NCBI GenBank assembly: GCA_902806565.1 | Contig: CADCXA010000006.1 | Location: 248,001 to 312,000, forward strand | Reading direction: 5' to 3' | Length of the DNA stretch: 64,000 nucleotides | Source: Hypoxylon rubiginosum | Lineage: Eukaryota > Ascomycota > Sordariomycetes > Xylariales > Hypoxylaceae | Part shown: positions 9,995 to 21,002 of the stretch, one piece after another | Position numbering within the stretch: the stretch's first letter is position 1 | Layout of the letters: each line of letters begins with the position of its first letter | Notes under the pieces: model-generated | The model's input: only the letters and a program-made list of their open reading frames with translations | Database searches by the model: none | Told to the model about the DNA's origin: nothing | Translations under genes and position numbers: made by a program

Positions 9995-10945
9995 CTATTC
10001 TTCGGACTTCAGGAATCCGAGCTCCTCCCCCTTTTCCCATAGTTCCCTCGCCCAACCCAAGGCCCACTCCGGCAGCGCCTCACTTGACATATATAGCACA
10101 GCATGCGGCAAGTAGGGAACAATTGCGCCAGCATAGCTTCTACCCTTGCCACCGTCATGTTCAACGCCAGCATGTCTCAAAACCGCGCACGCGAGGGTCT
10201 CCGGGCTCGGTCTGAAGTACGATGGCCGTTCATCGCCGACAGCGCTATCACCTATACGGTACGACACCACATCAATGCTGTCCCGCGCGCAGGTTCTAGG
10301 CGCGCCGCAGGAAGCACATAGAGGCATCTGCGTCATCTTATCGCGAGGGGTTGCGACGGAAGCAATGTTCACCACGAGCGAGGGCGCATTCTGCCGGAGC
10401 AGCGGGATCAGCGCCGCCGTAAGCTGCGTCGCGATTGTCGTCGCCCTCCCCACGCCACCATGCGCCCTTCCCGGAACCGTCGTAGTATTATTCACCAGCA
10501 CCGTCAAATTCTCCCCCTCCATCGCATCCACGACGCGCGCCACCAGCACCTCGTCTGCCGTGCCCTGCGCCTCCGCCTCCGCCCCCGAATTTTCAACAAC
10601 GATCCGGTACCGATTCCACGGAAACTTTCTCTCCAGCTCTCCCTTCATCGCATCTAGCGCTAGGCGATCGCCCCCGTGCATCACGATGTTGAACCCGCGG
10701 GCGGCGAGCTCGAAACACAGAGCGCGCCCGAACCCGAGCCCAACGCCGGGGTCGTCGCAGGCGGCACGCGTCACGAGGGCCCACGCCGACTTGCCCTTGG
10801 TCCCGTGCAGGTACCGCAGCACGCCGATGTCGCCTTGGGCCCAGGGCCGCCCGACGTGCGTCCAGAGGAAGCGGAAGGCCTTGTGCGCGGCTAGGATGGC
10901 CAGGAAGGGAGCGCAAGTTGAGAGAAGGGATGTGATGACGCCCAT
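9995..10945 (-). CDS. Short-chain reductase-like protein, catalytic residues lost
   Basis: This is a 316-residue single exon with a clear ATG at 10943-10945. Residues 1-30 are hydrophobic, as in membrane-anchored very-long-chain 3-oxoacyl-CoA reductases (KAR/IFA38 type). The Rossmann region is recognisable (VTRAACDDPGVGLGFG, ARGFNIVMHG, LTVLVNN, NIAS). Key positions are altered: the first Gly of TGxxxGxG is Arg60, NNAG is NNTT (from 152), and the YxxxK motif reads C210-A-S-C-G214. The helix after it is shortened, since CGAPRTCARDSIDVVSYRIGD has too few residues. Only Ser196 of the catalytic set remains. It is therefore probably not an active oxidoreductase: either a pseudoenzyme or an early pseudogene. 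Its stop lies 5 bp from the end of the DUF6594 gene on the other strand. Confidence 0.8.
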   Translation of the reverse strand: MGVITSLLSTCAPFLAILAAHKAFRFLWTHVGRPWAQGDIGVLRYLHGTKGKSAWALVTRAACDDPGVGLGFGRALCFELAARGFNIVMHGGDRLALDAMKGELERKFPWNRYRIVVENSGAEAEAQGTADEVLVARVVDAMEGENLTVLVNNTTTVPGRAHGGVGRATTIATQLTAALIPLLRQNAPSLVVNIASVATPRDKMTQMPLCASCGAPRTCARDSIDVVSYRIGDSAVGDERPSYFRPSPETLACAVLRHAGVEHDGGKGRSYAGAIVPYLPHAVLYMSSEALPEWALGWARELWEKGEELGFLKSEE

Positions 10946-11539
10946 TGCGGAGTAGTATTTGGGTTTTTTTTTCGCGCGTCTTGTGTCGTGTCTGGATGGA
11001 GTAAGGCCGTTTAGAAATTGTCGTGGCCTCGGCTCTTTTCTTCCCCTCCGTAGTAGATACCTCTAGGGCAATTAGGGGAAGGGTAGAAAATAAGAGTAAG
11101 CTTGATCATATTAGGAGTACGGCTTTGCCCCGGCCGAATAATAAATCGGGCGATTAGAGAGGGTTGCGATAGAGCAGCATTGAAGTTCACCGTTAAAATC
11201 CTAAATGAGCAGGCCTAGCAATATCAGCACTCCCTCCTCGCCGCTTCAAGGTTCTTAGCAATGAGGACGGGACGAATAGGACGTACTAGTGGGCCTTCAA
11301 TAACTCAACATTGAGTGCCAACCACCAGACGAAAACCCAATTTCGATCTCGGAGCAAAGTGTCACATAGGAACAAGTCAGTACCAAGTAACCAAAAAAAG
11401 AATGTGGTATTCATTCATCAAGTACGAAGAAAAAAAGGGTGTCGTAGGTCATTACAAGTCATAAGCACATCACATCTATGTTCATATACATTTCCATCAT
11501 CCATCAGTCCACCCACACCCCTCCACTCCCCCTCCATCA
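10946..11539. other. Intergenic, no supported gene
   Basis: This lies between the start of the SDR-like gene and the end of the F-box-like gene, both on the minus strand. A T-run at about 10964-10972 lies just upstream of the SDR start. The last 200 bp are C/A-rich and probably belong to the 3' UTR of the F-box gene. No other feature was seen. Confidence 0.45.
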
Positions 11540-13873
11540 TCAAGCCCGACTGAACAGGATCGGCACATCCATACTCCTATGGTCCTGCACCGATTGCACA
11601 GTACTGCTCACAACCGGCGTGCTCCTCCCGAACAGACCCTCGCGAAACCTAGCGCTACTAAGGAACCCCCCGCCGCTCTTCTTCCCCCCGAAAGCGCCAC
11701 CGCCGCCGCCGCCGCCGTTGCCGTAGCTACTACTACTGAAAGAGGAAAACTCGCGGCCCAGACGGCTGAGCACGAGCTCCTTGGCCCGCTTCAGCGCGCT
11801 CGTCTGCACGTCCGCGTCCTCCGCGACGAGCCTCTGCGCCTCCTCCGCCTCGATGTCGCGCTGCACGGCCGTGATCTCGGAGCACAGGTCGGCCGTGGGG
11901 TCGTAGACGGTAGGCTCCAGGAGCGCGGGCATGCTCGGCGCCGTGCTCAGGATAGGCGCCGAGATGTCCATGGGCGTGGTGGTAGTCGGGGTGCTCGGGC
12001 GGAAGTACTCGTCGGCCACCGAGTCCGACTCCTCGATGGGCGAGTATGTGAGTTCCGGCTCGGAGCCTGAGTTGGAGAGTTGCGATACCTCGCCGAAGAG
12101 GCGACGCGACGAGGTGGAACAAACGCTATTGACTTCGCCGAACAAGCGAGGTCGAGAGGTTTGAGTTGAGATGGATAATTGTGGTGGTTCATGGGGGTGA
12201 TTGAGAGACTCGTTGGAAGGCTGACGACTATGGCCATAATGGTGTGCCTCCGGCTGCTCTTCCCCAGAATGCTTGTTCTTCTGGTGCCGGTGACGGCGAT
12301 TATGTCTGTGCTCGTCGCTAGGCTGATCGATGGAATCCTTGGAGGGTTGCCGCCGGTGGTGCCGCTCTTGATGTTCCTCTTCATCCTCTTTGTGATGTTC
12401 GTGATGTTCGTGCCTACGTTTCTTTGTACGACGTCGCTTAGTAATGCGGCGCTTCTTGAGTTTGTTCGGGAATGATATGCTGGCTATTCGCGCAGCCTCT
12501 ACGTCTGAAGGTAGGTCAATGTTGGCAGCCTCCTCCTGGGGTTCGGGTTCATCTTCTTGGCCCTCGTCACCATTCAAGTCGAGGTCTAGAAGCTCCTGCG
12601 ACACCGCCGAAACAGCTGGCGAGTCTTCTGACAAGTCGTCTGCTACGTCAAAGGTCTGTTCCTCGGAATGGATGCTTGCGACCTCAGAGATAGTTGCCAT
12701 TGAGTGTCGAGTCCAGCGGGTGCCACGGGGCGTCCTATTTATCAAGGGTGCTAGCGCCTCGTCCCAGCTTCCGGCATTGATCAGGACAACATTCTCGAAG
12801 TCGAATTCGCGGACGCTATGTTGATGCGCCGCAACTAGGGCAGCTACTTGTGGTGCGTTCATGGTAGCATTACGAACTGCCATGTAACGCAGCTTCTGGA
12901 AGACAATTGGCTTTCTCAATGGTGCCGGCGGCAAAGGTGACATGGGCGAGGTGACTTCATTGAAAAGCTTCATCGAGCTCCGGGGCGGCGCAAATAATGG
13001 GTCAGCCGCCAACGATAATGGGCATGGGCCTTTCCGGCCAAGCCAAGTGAATGTCAACTTCTCCAAGCTGGTCGAGAAGTCGCGGATATAATCATCGATC
13101 ATCTTGAGGTGATCGAGTCCAGGTGATGATTCATAGAAGTTCCACGATTCTACAGAGACGTGCAGCTTCCGGATTTGTCTCCATCGCCGGGTTGCCGAAG
13201 GAAGACAACCAAAGCCTATGACATGGCGAAGGTAAATAAAGGCAGACGGGTGGACAGATGATAAAGAAAGCTTGTTGAGCTTCTTCATAGGCGCACGTTC
13301 TAGAGATATCCGGAGGCTGATGAGTGCGTAGTCGACAATATCTCTCCGGTATCTCTCTCTAGGGTCTTGGCCTGGGGTCTTGATTGTGAGATGCCTCATA
13401 TTCGGCAGGTGCTTCATCGCATTAATGAAGGATGGCACGTTAGATGCCGCGTGGAACAGAGGCGGATACTGCTGTGTGAGGATCTCGCCAAGCCCCGAGT
13501 TAGCAAACTTGGGCCTTTCCAGTACCGAGGCCATGGAGGTATGAGGCCTGTATAAGAAGCTGATCTCACGCCCACTCTCGGGGTGAATCAGCGGAGGTAG
13601 GAATGTGGCATCGGAATGTGGGAAGGAAAAAGTGAGGTGTTCGATATGATGGCCTATCCTCGACAGCGCTTCAATTCTGCTCTGACGAGTGAAAGTGTGT
13701 GCCGCGAAGGTCAGGTGGGTTCGTAAGAATAGTCGTTTGGTAACAAGGTTACAGCATGCTGAGGATGCGGTTCGGACATTGCAGATGTCCTCCTTTGATA
13801 ATAGTTCAAAGAGCTTCTCGCGGATCTGGTCCTTCTGCCACAGGCAATAGAATGCTTGCGGTCCTGTTGCCAT
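11540..13873 (-). CDS. F-box-like protein with basic/His-rich tail
   Basis: This is a single exon of 777 codons with an ATG at 13871-13873. Residues about 15-52 (LFELLSKEDICNVRTASSAC followed by CNLVTKRLF) match the degenerate F-box of fungal substrate adaptors for SCF ubiquitin ligases. Residues 75-380 contain scattered Leu-rich strands with no clean repeat, as in many fungal F-box proteins. After about residue 400 the protein is low-complexity: acidic (430-460), then a basic cluster at 471-487 (KKRRITKRRRTKKRR) that could be a nuclear signal, then a His/Glu/Arg-rich region, Ser/Thr-rich segments, and a run of seven glycines near 718-730 encoded by a CCG-type microsatellite. The role would be substrate recognition for ubiquitination, inferred from the F-box alone. 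Confidence 0.75.
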   Translation of the reverse strand: MATGPQAFYCLWQKDQIREKLFELLSKEDICNVRTASSACCNLVTKRLFLRTHLTFAAHTFTRQSRIEALSRIGHHIEHLTFSFPHSDATFLPPLIHPESGREISFLYRPHTSMASVLERPKFANSGLGEILTQQYPPLFHAASNVPSFINAMKHLPNMRHLTIKTPGQDPRERYRRDIVDYALISLRISLERAPMKKLNKLSLSSVHPSAFIYLRHVIGFGCLPSATRRWRQIRKLHVSVESWNFYESSPGLDHLKMIDDYIRDFSTSLEKLTFTWLGRKGPCPLSLAADPLFAPPRSSMKLFNEVTSPMSPLPPAPLRKPIVFQKLRYMAVRNATMNAPQVAALVAAHQHSVREFDFENVVLINAGSWDEALAPLINRTPRGTRWTRHSMATISEVASIHSEEQTFDVADDLSEDSPAVSAVSQELLDLDLNGDEGQEDEPEPQEEAANIDLPSDVEAARIASISFPNKLKKRRITKRRRTKKRRHEHHEHHKEDEEEHQERHHRRQPSKDSIDQPSDEHRHNRRHRHQKNKHSGEEQPEAHHYGHSRQPSNESLNHPHEPPQLSISTQTSRPRLFGEVNSVCSTSSRRLFGEVSQLSNSGSEPELTYSPIEESDSVADEYFRPSTPTTTTPMDISAPILSTAPSMPALLEPTVYDPTADLCSEITAVQRDIEAEEAQRLVAEDADVQTSALKRAKELVLSRLGREFSSFSSSSYGNGGGGGGGAFGGKKSGGGFLSSARFREGLFGRSTPVVSSTVQSVQDHRSMDVPILFSRA

Positions 13874-15775
13874 AGCTCTCGCATATCGCTAAGCCAGTTT
13901 TGTCGAGGGGGTGGTGGCGTTGTTTAGATAGGGGATAGGTGACTGAATAGTCACCACGACGAAGTAGATAGTTATCAAAAAGTTGTATCGTCGGTCACAA
14001 ATATTGGGATAGGAAGCTGGTAAATAAGAGACAAGAATATATTCAATAAAAAATGGGTAGATTGATAGATAGCAGAGCTGCGCTGTGCTGTAGGCGAAAG
14101 ACGCTAAAGTGAGGTTATTCGCAGTTCATGCGACTTCTGAGACCTGCAGTGTTGCTTGCAGTAAGACTAAACGACGATGAGGTGTGCTGATACAAGACAT
14201 CAAGCACATCCACTTTGATACCTGAGTGTTAGAAAGGAAAGAAATCGGGTCGCAGGCCAGCCGGGCCCGTGAAGACCGGCGGCGCATGTTATACCCCTTC
14301 CACGCATTCTTACCGGTTCTGTACAGACATAGAGACCCGCCTCCCGTTTTCTATAGACTAGTCCGCCCAAGACGGTTGCTCAACATCAGAAAAGTCGGGA
14401 GGGTCGAAAATGGTTGGCAAGTGAGTCATTCTCACGAGTATAGCGCATTTGCAGATATGCAAGTCGCCATGCAGCCGCGCAGCGCAGAGAAGCTGAGAAA
14501 AGAACAAATGGCAGACGCGACAGATAAAATAGACCGCGATGCGAGTCATGAGTGGCCGGTCGTTGGGCGACCTGCAAGGGCCACGATGCAGGCCAGATGC
14601 AACCGTCTCACCGTCCTGTCTTCGCAGCCAGTGGGAAGAGTTGAAACATTGTGGGGGAATGCAGAGAGAAGCGCCGGGTGACAGGGCACGGCGCAGAGAA
14701 GCGGACGACAGGCGGGGGCGCAGAGGCCGCTAGAAGGTCCGGTGCTTTCCAGGAGCCAATAGGAACTGCAGCCACCTGAAGATCAGTAAAAATCAGTGGC
14801 TGGGTTCGGCTGATAACCCCTGTAACGCATCGCGCTTGGCCTGTGCTGCGGCCACGACATTGACACGAAATAGACGCGAAGCTGCCGCCAGTTCTTCCCC
14901 TGTCTTTCCACCAGCCATATAAAGCTCTAAGCGCTCCTCACAACAAAGCGTTGTCGTTCCACGCAGTTTTCGAGCTACGACGGGCAATAGAATTTCGAAT
15001 TATTCATAAGAAACGAACGACATCCCAGCCAGATAACGGTATAATTGTTCGAGTATGCTTCCGAACCTTATGAGATGGGAAGATATCAGTTGAAGTCGAG
15101 ATGATGAGCATAGAGAGGGCGGCTGAACGCGGTTCTGATGGGGTGGACGATAAGTAGCACGAAGTTCACGCGTCAAAACGATCACCCAACTCAGGCACGA
15201 CACCCACTCACCATGGTTCAAGGATGATCGCGTGGAATGGCAAGTCCCGGACGATCCGTTTCGAAACATCTCGACCGAGAAGTTTATCTTAGCCTACATA
15301 TCTTAGGTAGACAACAGAAAATCCCGACCTATCCCGCCTAAGCCCCTTTCCGTATGGAGAAATCCGCATGACGATGCAGGAGACCACTGGACTTCATTGG
15401 CGAATCAACGTTACCAAACACGTCGCCACTCCTCACCTTTGCATCTTGAGTAACCTTCATGGAGACTTAGAGCTGCCGTTTGACTAGCAACTAGTACCTA
15501 GGTTTAAAGGTCTAGATTGCGTCGACTTGAATAGCAGTCTACCCGTCATAGCCTCGACTATCTCCTGTTAGCGTAGGGTCGCTAACTTGATACATGACAG
15601 AGTGCAGCCAAACATTAGAAACGAGGCATTGAAACCCCGCGCGTATACATTGAAGAGTAGAAGAATCCATCAGACTCGATTTGCTGATATGCGATCTCGT
15701 CGTGGATCAGTGTCCATCTTCCACCTGCCTTCTGCCCATTGCTGCCCGCTCTTCCATCATTCCCATCCTCCATAA
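13874..15775. other. Intergenic, no supported gene
   Basis: Of this 1.9 kb, the part next to 13873 is presumably the promoter of the F-box-like gene. A GC-richer patch at about 14230-14990 holds overlapping short open frames on both strands. None has a recognisable domain or a convincing start. A TACCTAGGT copy is at 15495-15503. Confidence 0.45.
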
Positions 15776-16380
15776 CTAGCTATTATGAGTAGGATCCCGG
15801 TGGGTCAGCCCTCTGTCAAGAAGTTTGAGGTACACGCCGCTGCCGATAAAAGTATCATCGTCGTCGATAGGTACCAGTCGGCGTCCGGGTTTGAGATCAT
15901 CCGGTGGCGATTGATCTGCCAAATAGAACTCTACTATCACAAGTTCCCCAGCCCCGGTTCTGGGAAATTCCTTTGCCATCAATCTTTCAGCCTTGCTCCA
16001 ATCCATAGGTACGTATTTGTACTTCACGTTTACCATCCCTCCCTGGCGCTCCTTGGCCCTTTTTTGGCAAGCCTCCATCCCAGATACGACGGTGGGGCCC
16101 GAAATGATAAGAAGATCGTGCTCTGTGAGCCCCAACGCCTCGTGAGCCCTTTGCCGCATCTTGACCACCTCGTAGTGGGTTGCCTTGATAAAGCGGACGG
16201 GTGCCTCCTCCTCTTCCTCGTCTCTCTAACGGCACTCATAATTAGCATGTCACAAACCACTTTGTCCCAAAAATCACTCACTTTCCGTTTTCCCAAAGTT
16301 GGAGTACAGCCTTGAGGCGACGCGAAGGTATCATTACCTTTGGCTGATGCTGCATCCGCACCACCAGACTGGGCCGACAT
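15776..16380 (-). CDS. Hypothetical two-exon protein
   Basis: The exons are 16380-16282 and 16225-15776 (minus strand). The 56-nt intron (16226-16281, GTGAGT...GTTAG with a GCTAAT branch point) joins LGKRK to RDEEEEEAPVRF and keeps the frame, giving 182 residues. The N-terminus is low-complexity, with a KRKRDEEEEE junction that could be a nuclear signal. The rest is compact and charged, with a central hydrophobic strand (HDLLIISGPTVV) and another at ELVIVEFYLAD, so it may be a small alpha/beta domain. I recognise no family. It is the last gene before the AT-rich island, about 0.9 kb away. Confidence 0.65.
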
Positions 16381-17249
16381 GATGTACCTCGATTAGTGCT
16401 GTATGGAAACTGTAATGCTTCGTGGAAAGGAATATGGCGAGGTTACGTGATCGATCAGGTGAATATATTCATCTAAACCGTGGGTGTTTGAGGACGGCCT
16501 GTTGATGTGAACAGATATCTGCGAATGAGTTGAGTAGATGTTTCTGGCAACGTTAGACGCGACCTAATCGCGGCTGGCAAAAGGTGCGTATCTAGGTATT
16601 TACGATTGCGCGTACCTTCCAAGTTTATAGTATCGACACCGATAATGGCACTTTCCTTGTCGAACCTGTCCCTAGTTGTAATCGGAAGGAGGTAGGTATG
16701 AACTTGACCAACTTCGGCGGTAAGACTAAGACCGGAGAAAGCTGTTGTTGCCGTCTTCACAGCACCGGGGACGAGCTTTAATAATCAGTCGATATATCCT
16801 TAGTTGTGAGATTTGCTTGCTGGTGAAGACATTGATGTTTCTCCCGAAGTTCCTCAGACAACCAGTAGTACTGCAATTAATAGAGGACAATGATTAAACA
16901 CGCCAGGCCTAGGGAAGTACACAATGCATCTACATGGAGGAAATACACATGTACCTACCTCCTAGATACCTACATGTAGGTCCATTGATATAAACGCTTT
17001 CAAGGATGCATCGTATTCCCTAATTATAGGCATTGCCAACACAATGACTCTTATAAACACCCCCCAGCTAATTATCCGCCTGCTCTAGCACAGGAACTAT
17101 AATAGCAATGGTTCTCTTCTTCTTACACTTGCTCGTCTCGCGGCTGGTGTCTAGCGCTAGCCAATGGATCCTGATTATGACTACTATGTATAGGAAGATA
17201 CTAGCTGCGTAACCCAGCCGTGCAAGCACGGCTGGGAGGGAAGCTATGG
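16381..17249. other. Intergenic border region before the AT island
   Basis: Small open frames here lack proper ATG starts or domains. The segment ends with the hairpin at 17213-17236 and a T-run (17251-17260) that opens the AT-rich block. TACCTACC-type motifs cluster at about 16952-16981. Confidence 0.5.
17213..17236. repeat. Perfect GC-rich inverted repeat (11-bp stems, 2-nt loop)
   Basis: CCCAGCCGTGC (17213-17223) is followed by AA and its exact reverse complement GCACGGCTGGG (17226-17236). It lies 14 bp before the abrupt start of the AT-rich island. Structures of this kind occur at the ends of fungal DNA transposons and MITEs, so it may mark an element terminus. That link is inference. 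No matching copy was found at the right border. Confidence 0.75.
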
Positions 17250-20200
17250 GTTTTTTTTTTAAATTATATAAGCATTTCACCATCGCACCATATTAACTTT
17301 ACATAATCCAAATTAATTAGAATTTATCTATAAAAATATAAAATGAAAATTATGAAACTAATATTTAATTATTAAGTTTATTATTTTTTATTGGAACTTT
17401 TTATTAATTTACGTTATTTTTTTTTAATTAATATATTTATATTAATTATTTTATTTATATTTTATATTTTATATTTATACTTATATTTATTTTTTTTAAA
17501 CTTTTATTTAAATTTTATTATTTTTTTCCTTAGAAATTTTTTAATTAATAACTGTTATTTTTTTTAATTATTAAAATATTATTATATTTATATTTATTAA
17601 AATTTTATTTATTATTAATTTAAATATTATTATTACTATTAATAAAATTATTAAATAATAAAGTTAAATTAATACTTAATTTAAACGTAATATTATTAAA
17701 TATAAATTTAAGTTATTTAATTTTAATATAAGTTAAAATTAATATTAATTTTATATATTTTATTTTTAATTTTTTATTAGTTTTAAACTTTTTTTTATAA
17801 TTATTATTACTAGTTATTAGCTTTAATTTATTTTATTTTTATATAATAAAAACCTTTTTATAATATTAATAATAAACACCGAGGTTATTATTATTAAATT
17901 TTAAATTTAAATTTAAAAAGCTTTTTTTTAAAGCTAAAAAATAATATTTATAATTATTTCTTAATTATTAACTTTTTAACTTTAAGCTTTTTAATTTTAA
18001 ATTTCCTAATTATTAGTTTTTATCTTATTTTTTCCTTTTTTTTTAATTATTTGTTTTTAGTATTTCTACTTATAATTTATATATTTTAATTAAAATCTTT
18101 AATAACTTTTACTTATAGTATTTATTTTTTTAAAGTTTTATTAATAATAAATTAAATTTTTAATTTTTTATTGCTTTTTTATTTTTAAATAATAAAGTTA
18201 TTTTATTATATATTAAACTTTAAATAAAATATATAAATATATATTAAAAAGGCGTTTTTAAAATAAAATAATATTTAATATTATAATAAAAATTTAAATA
18301 TAATAAATCTTTATTAATAAAAAATCCTAATAAATTTAATATATAGATTTATAATATATATAATTTATTTAATTTATTATTTTTATTTTTATTTTCTTTT
18401 AATATTATAATTATATAATTATAATTAAATAAATAATAAATATTATTTTAAATTATTATTTAATTTTTATTATTATTAAAAAAATCATTTATATTTAAAA
18501 ATAAAATTATAAAATTTTATATATAATAATTATTAAACTAAGTTAAATATACTTTTAATATAATATAAGTTATTTTAATTTTAATTAACGCTTTTATAAA
18601 ATAATAAATTTTAATTAAAAAGTTATAACTATTTATTAGTTTTTTTAAATTTATTATAATTTTAATAGTTAAAATTTATAAAAATACTCTTTTATTATTT
18701 AAAATTAATTTATTTAAAGTTAATTTACTTATAATTAATTTATTATATTTATATTTTAAACTTATTACTTTTTTTTATAATAAAAGTAAAATAATAAATA
18801 TTACCCACTAATTAAAATTTAAATAAAAAACATAATTATTTATTAATATTATTTTATTAATAAATTTAAATAATTATTATAATATTATAATAAAAAAATA
18901 TTTAATATTATCTATTAATTAAATTTATTAATAATTATTAAATAATAAAATCTTATAGTTAAATATAATAAATAATTTATTTTTAAAAGTTTTTAAGATA
19001 TAGAAATTATATTTATTTTTATATATTTATAATATACTGGTATTTTTTATTATTATTAGATATTAATAATTACTAATAATAATAATATAAGTAATATAAA
19101 TTATTTTATAGTTAATATTAAAAGTTATATTAAAATAATCTAAAAAATTAAAATTAAATAATAACTTTATTTTTAAATATTTTAAATAATATATATTAAA
19201 CTTATATTATAATTATATATATAAATTATATAAAAATAACTTATAAACTAAATAATATAATTTATTAATATTATTTATTTTTAAATATATAAATATAATA
19301 TATATAAATTTAAATATATATAAATAATAAAAAATTATATTTATTATAATATAAATAAAACTATAAGGATTTATTTATATAAGTTATATAAACATTTATT
19401 TAAATAAATAATAAATTATTTTAAAACTTAAAATATTAATAATTTATTATTTACTTATATATATAAGTAAATTATATAATATATAAATATTTTCTAACAT
19501 TATTTTAATTTTTTATTTTTTGTTTTAATATTTACTTTTTATTAATATATTTTTTATTAATATAAAATATAAAATAAATTTAAAAGAAAAATTTATAGTT
19601 ACCACGTTTTTTAATAATAATAATAATATATTTAACTAAATTTAAAAAATTATTTATATTTTTTATTTTAAATATAATTTATTATATATATTAATTATTT
19701 TATATGTTATTAATAATAATAAGTTTTATTATTTATTATTTTATAAAGTTTATATAATTATTATTAAAAATATTTAAAATAATATTAAAAATATATAAAA
19801 ACTATATTTTTTTTTATTTATTAATTAAACTACTTTTTATTTACCGGTATTTTAAAATGGTTTAATTAATACTAGGATTTATTATTTTTATATTTTTTAT
19901 AAAAGTTATATAAATATAAATTATATATTTAAATATTATAATTAACTTTAAATATTATATATATATATTTATATTAATTATTTTTATTATAACTAATATA
20001 TTATATTTAATAATTTTTTTTTAAAAACATTAGTTTTTTTTTTATAAAAATATATTTAAATAATAAAAAAATATATATATTAATAACTTATTTAATTATA
20101 TTAACTTTAAATTTAATTTTAATTATAATTATTATATTTTTATATTATAATTAATAAAATTAAAAAATAATTATATTATATTTAAAATTATAAATCCCTG

Positions 20201-20716
20201 GTTATTAATTAATTAAATACATATATATTTTATAGAAAATTTATTAAATATTATTTACATTTTTTTTTTTAATTATATATTTTTTTACTAAGATTTTTAT
20301 TATATTTAAAATAAGAATTATATTATTATTTATTTAAAACCAAACCTTAAATAAAAAAATAAACTTTATTTAATATTATATATTTTTTAATTATTAATTA
20401 AATATTATAATATAAATATTAAAATATATATATTATTTTATAATTATCTTTTTTACTTAATTCTTTATATTTTAATTAAACTTTTATTTATTTATTTCGC
20501 TTAGGTTTTATTTATTAGGAAAATAATTAAGATATTTAATAATAATATTTTTTATTAAAAATATTTTATTATTTTTTTTAAATATAAAAGCTTTTATAAT
20601 AAATAATTTATATAATAAATAATAATAATAAAATAACTTTTTAATTTTAAGGTAAAAATTATTAATATTAAGAAAGTTAGTTAAAAACGTAATATTAATA
20701 AAATCTTATAAAATAT

Positions 20717-20788
20717 AAATAAAATTAAAAAAAAAAATACAAGTAAAATTAAAAAAAAAAACGTAAATAAAATTAAAGAAAAAAATAA
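20717..20788. repeat. 24-bp tandem, three copies, in AT island
   Basis: Three units close to AARTAAAATTAAAAAAAAAA (plus about four further bases) start near 20717, 20741 and 20765. They differ at positions such as AAGT versus AAAT, a G-to-A change expected from RIP. Confidence 0.6.
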
Positions 20789-20933
20789 TATTAAGTATTT
20801 AAATAAACGTTTAGTTTATTTAATATATATTAAATAAATAAAACCTAATAATAATAATAATTTTAAATATTTTTTTTAAAAGTATTATTATAAAAAATTA
20901 ATATTTTTAACGTACACTAAGTAATTTAAACTT

Positions 20934-20963
20934 ATTAATAATAATAATAACAATAATAGTAAA

Positions 20964-21001
<38 letters not shown>
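20934..21001. repeat. (TAA)n microsatellite
   Basis: This is a nearly uninterrupted AAT/TAA trinucleotide run inside the AT-rich island, with a few single-base breaks near its left end. Confidence 0.8.

Positions 21002-21002
<1 letters not shown>

Noticed and set aside
10146..10955. 269-codon plus-strand frame
   Set aside because: It is antisense to the SDR-like gene, a shadow of GC-rich codons with no domain.
14226..14681. 151-codon plus-strand frame
   Set aside because: It shows no recognised motif, and competing frames on the other strand are of similar length.
16473..16760. 95-codon minus-strand frame
   Set aside because: The first codon is GTG rather than ATG, and no splice or domain support was found.
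17068..17283. 71-codon minus-strand frame across the hairpin
   Set aside because: It reads through the inverted repeat into the AT island, so it is most likely a spurious frame on a repeat end.
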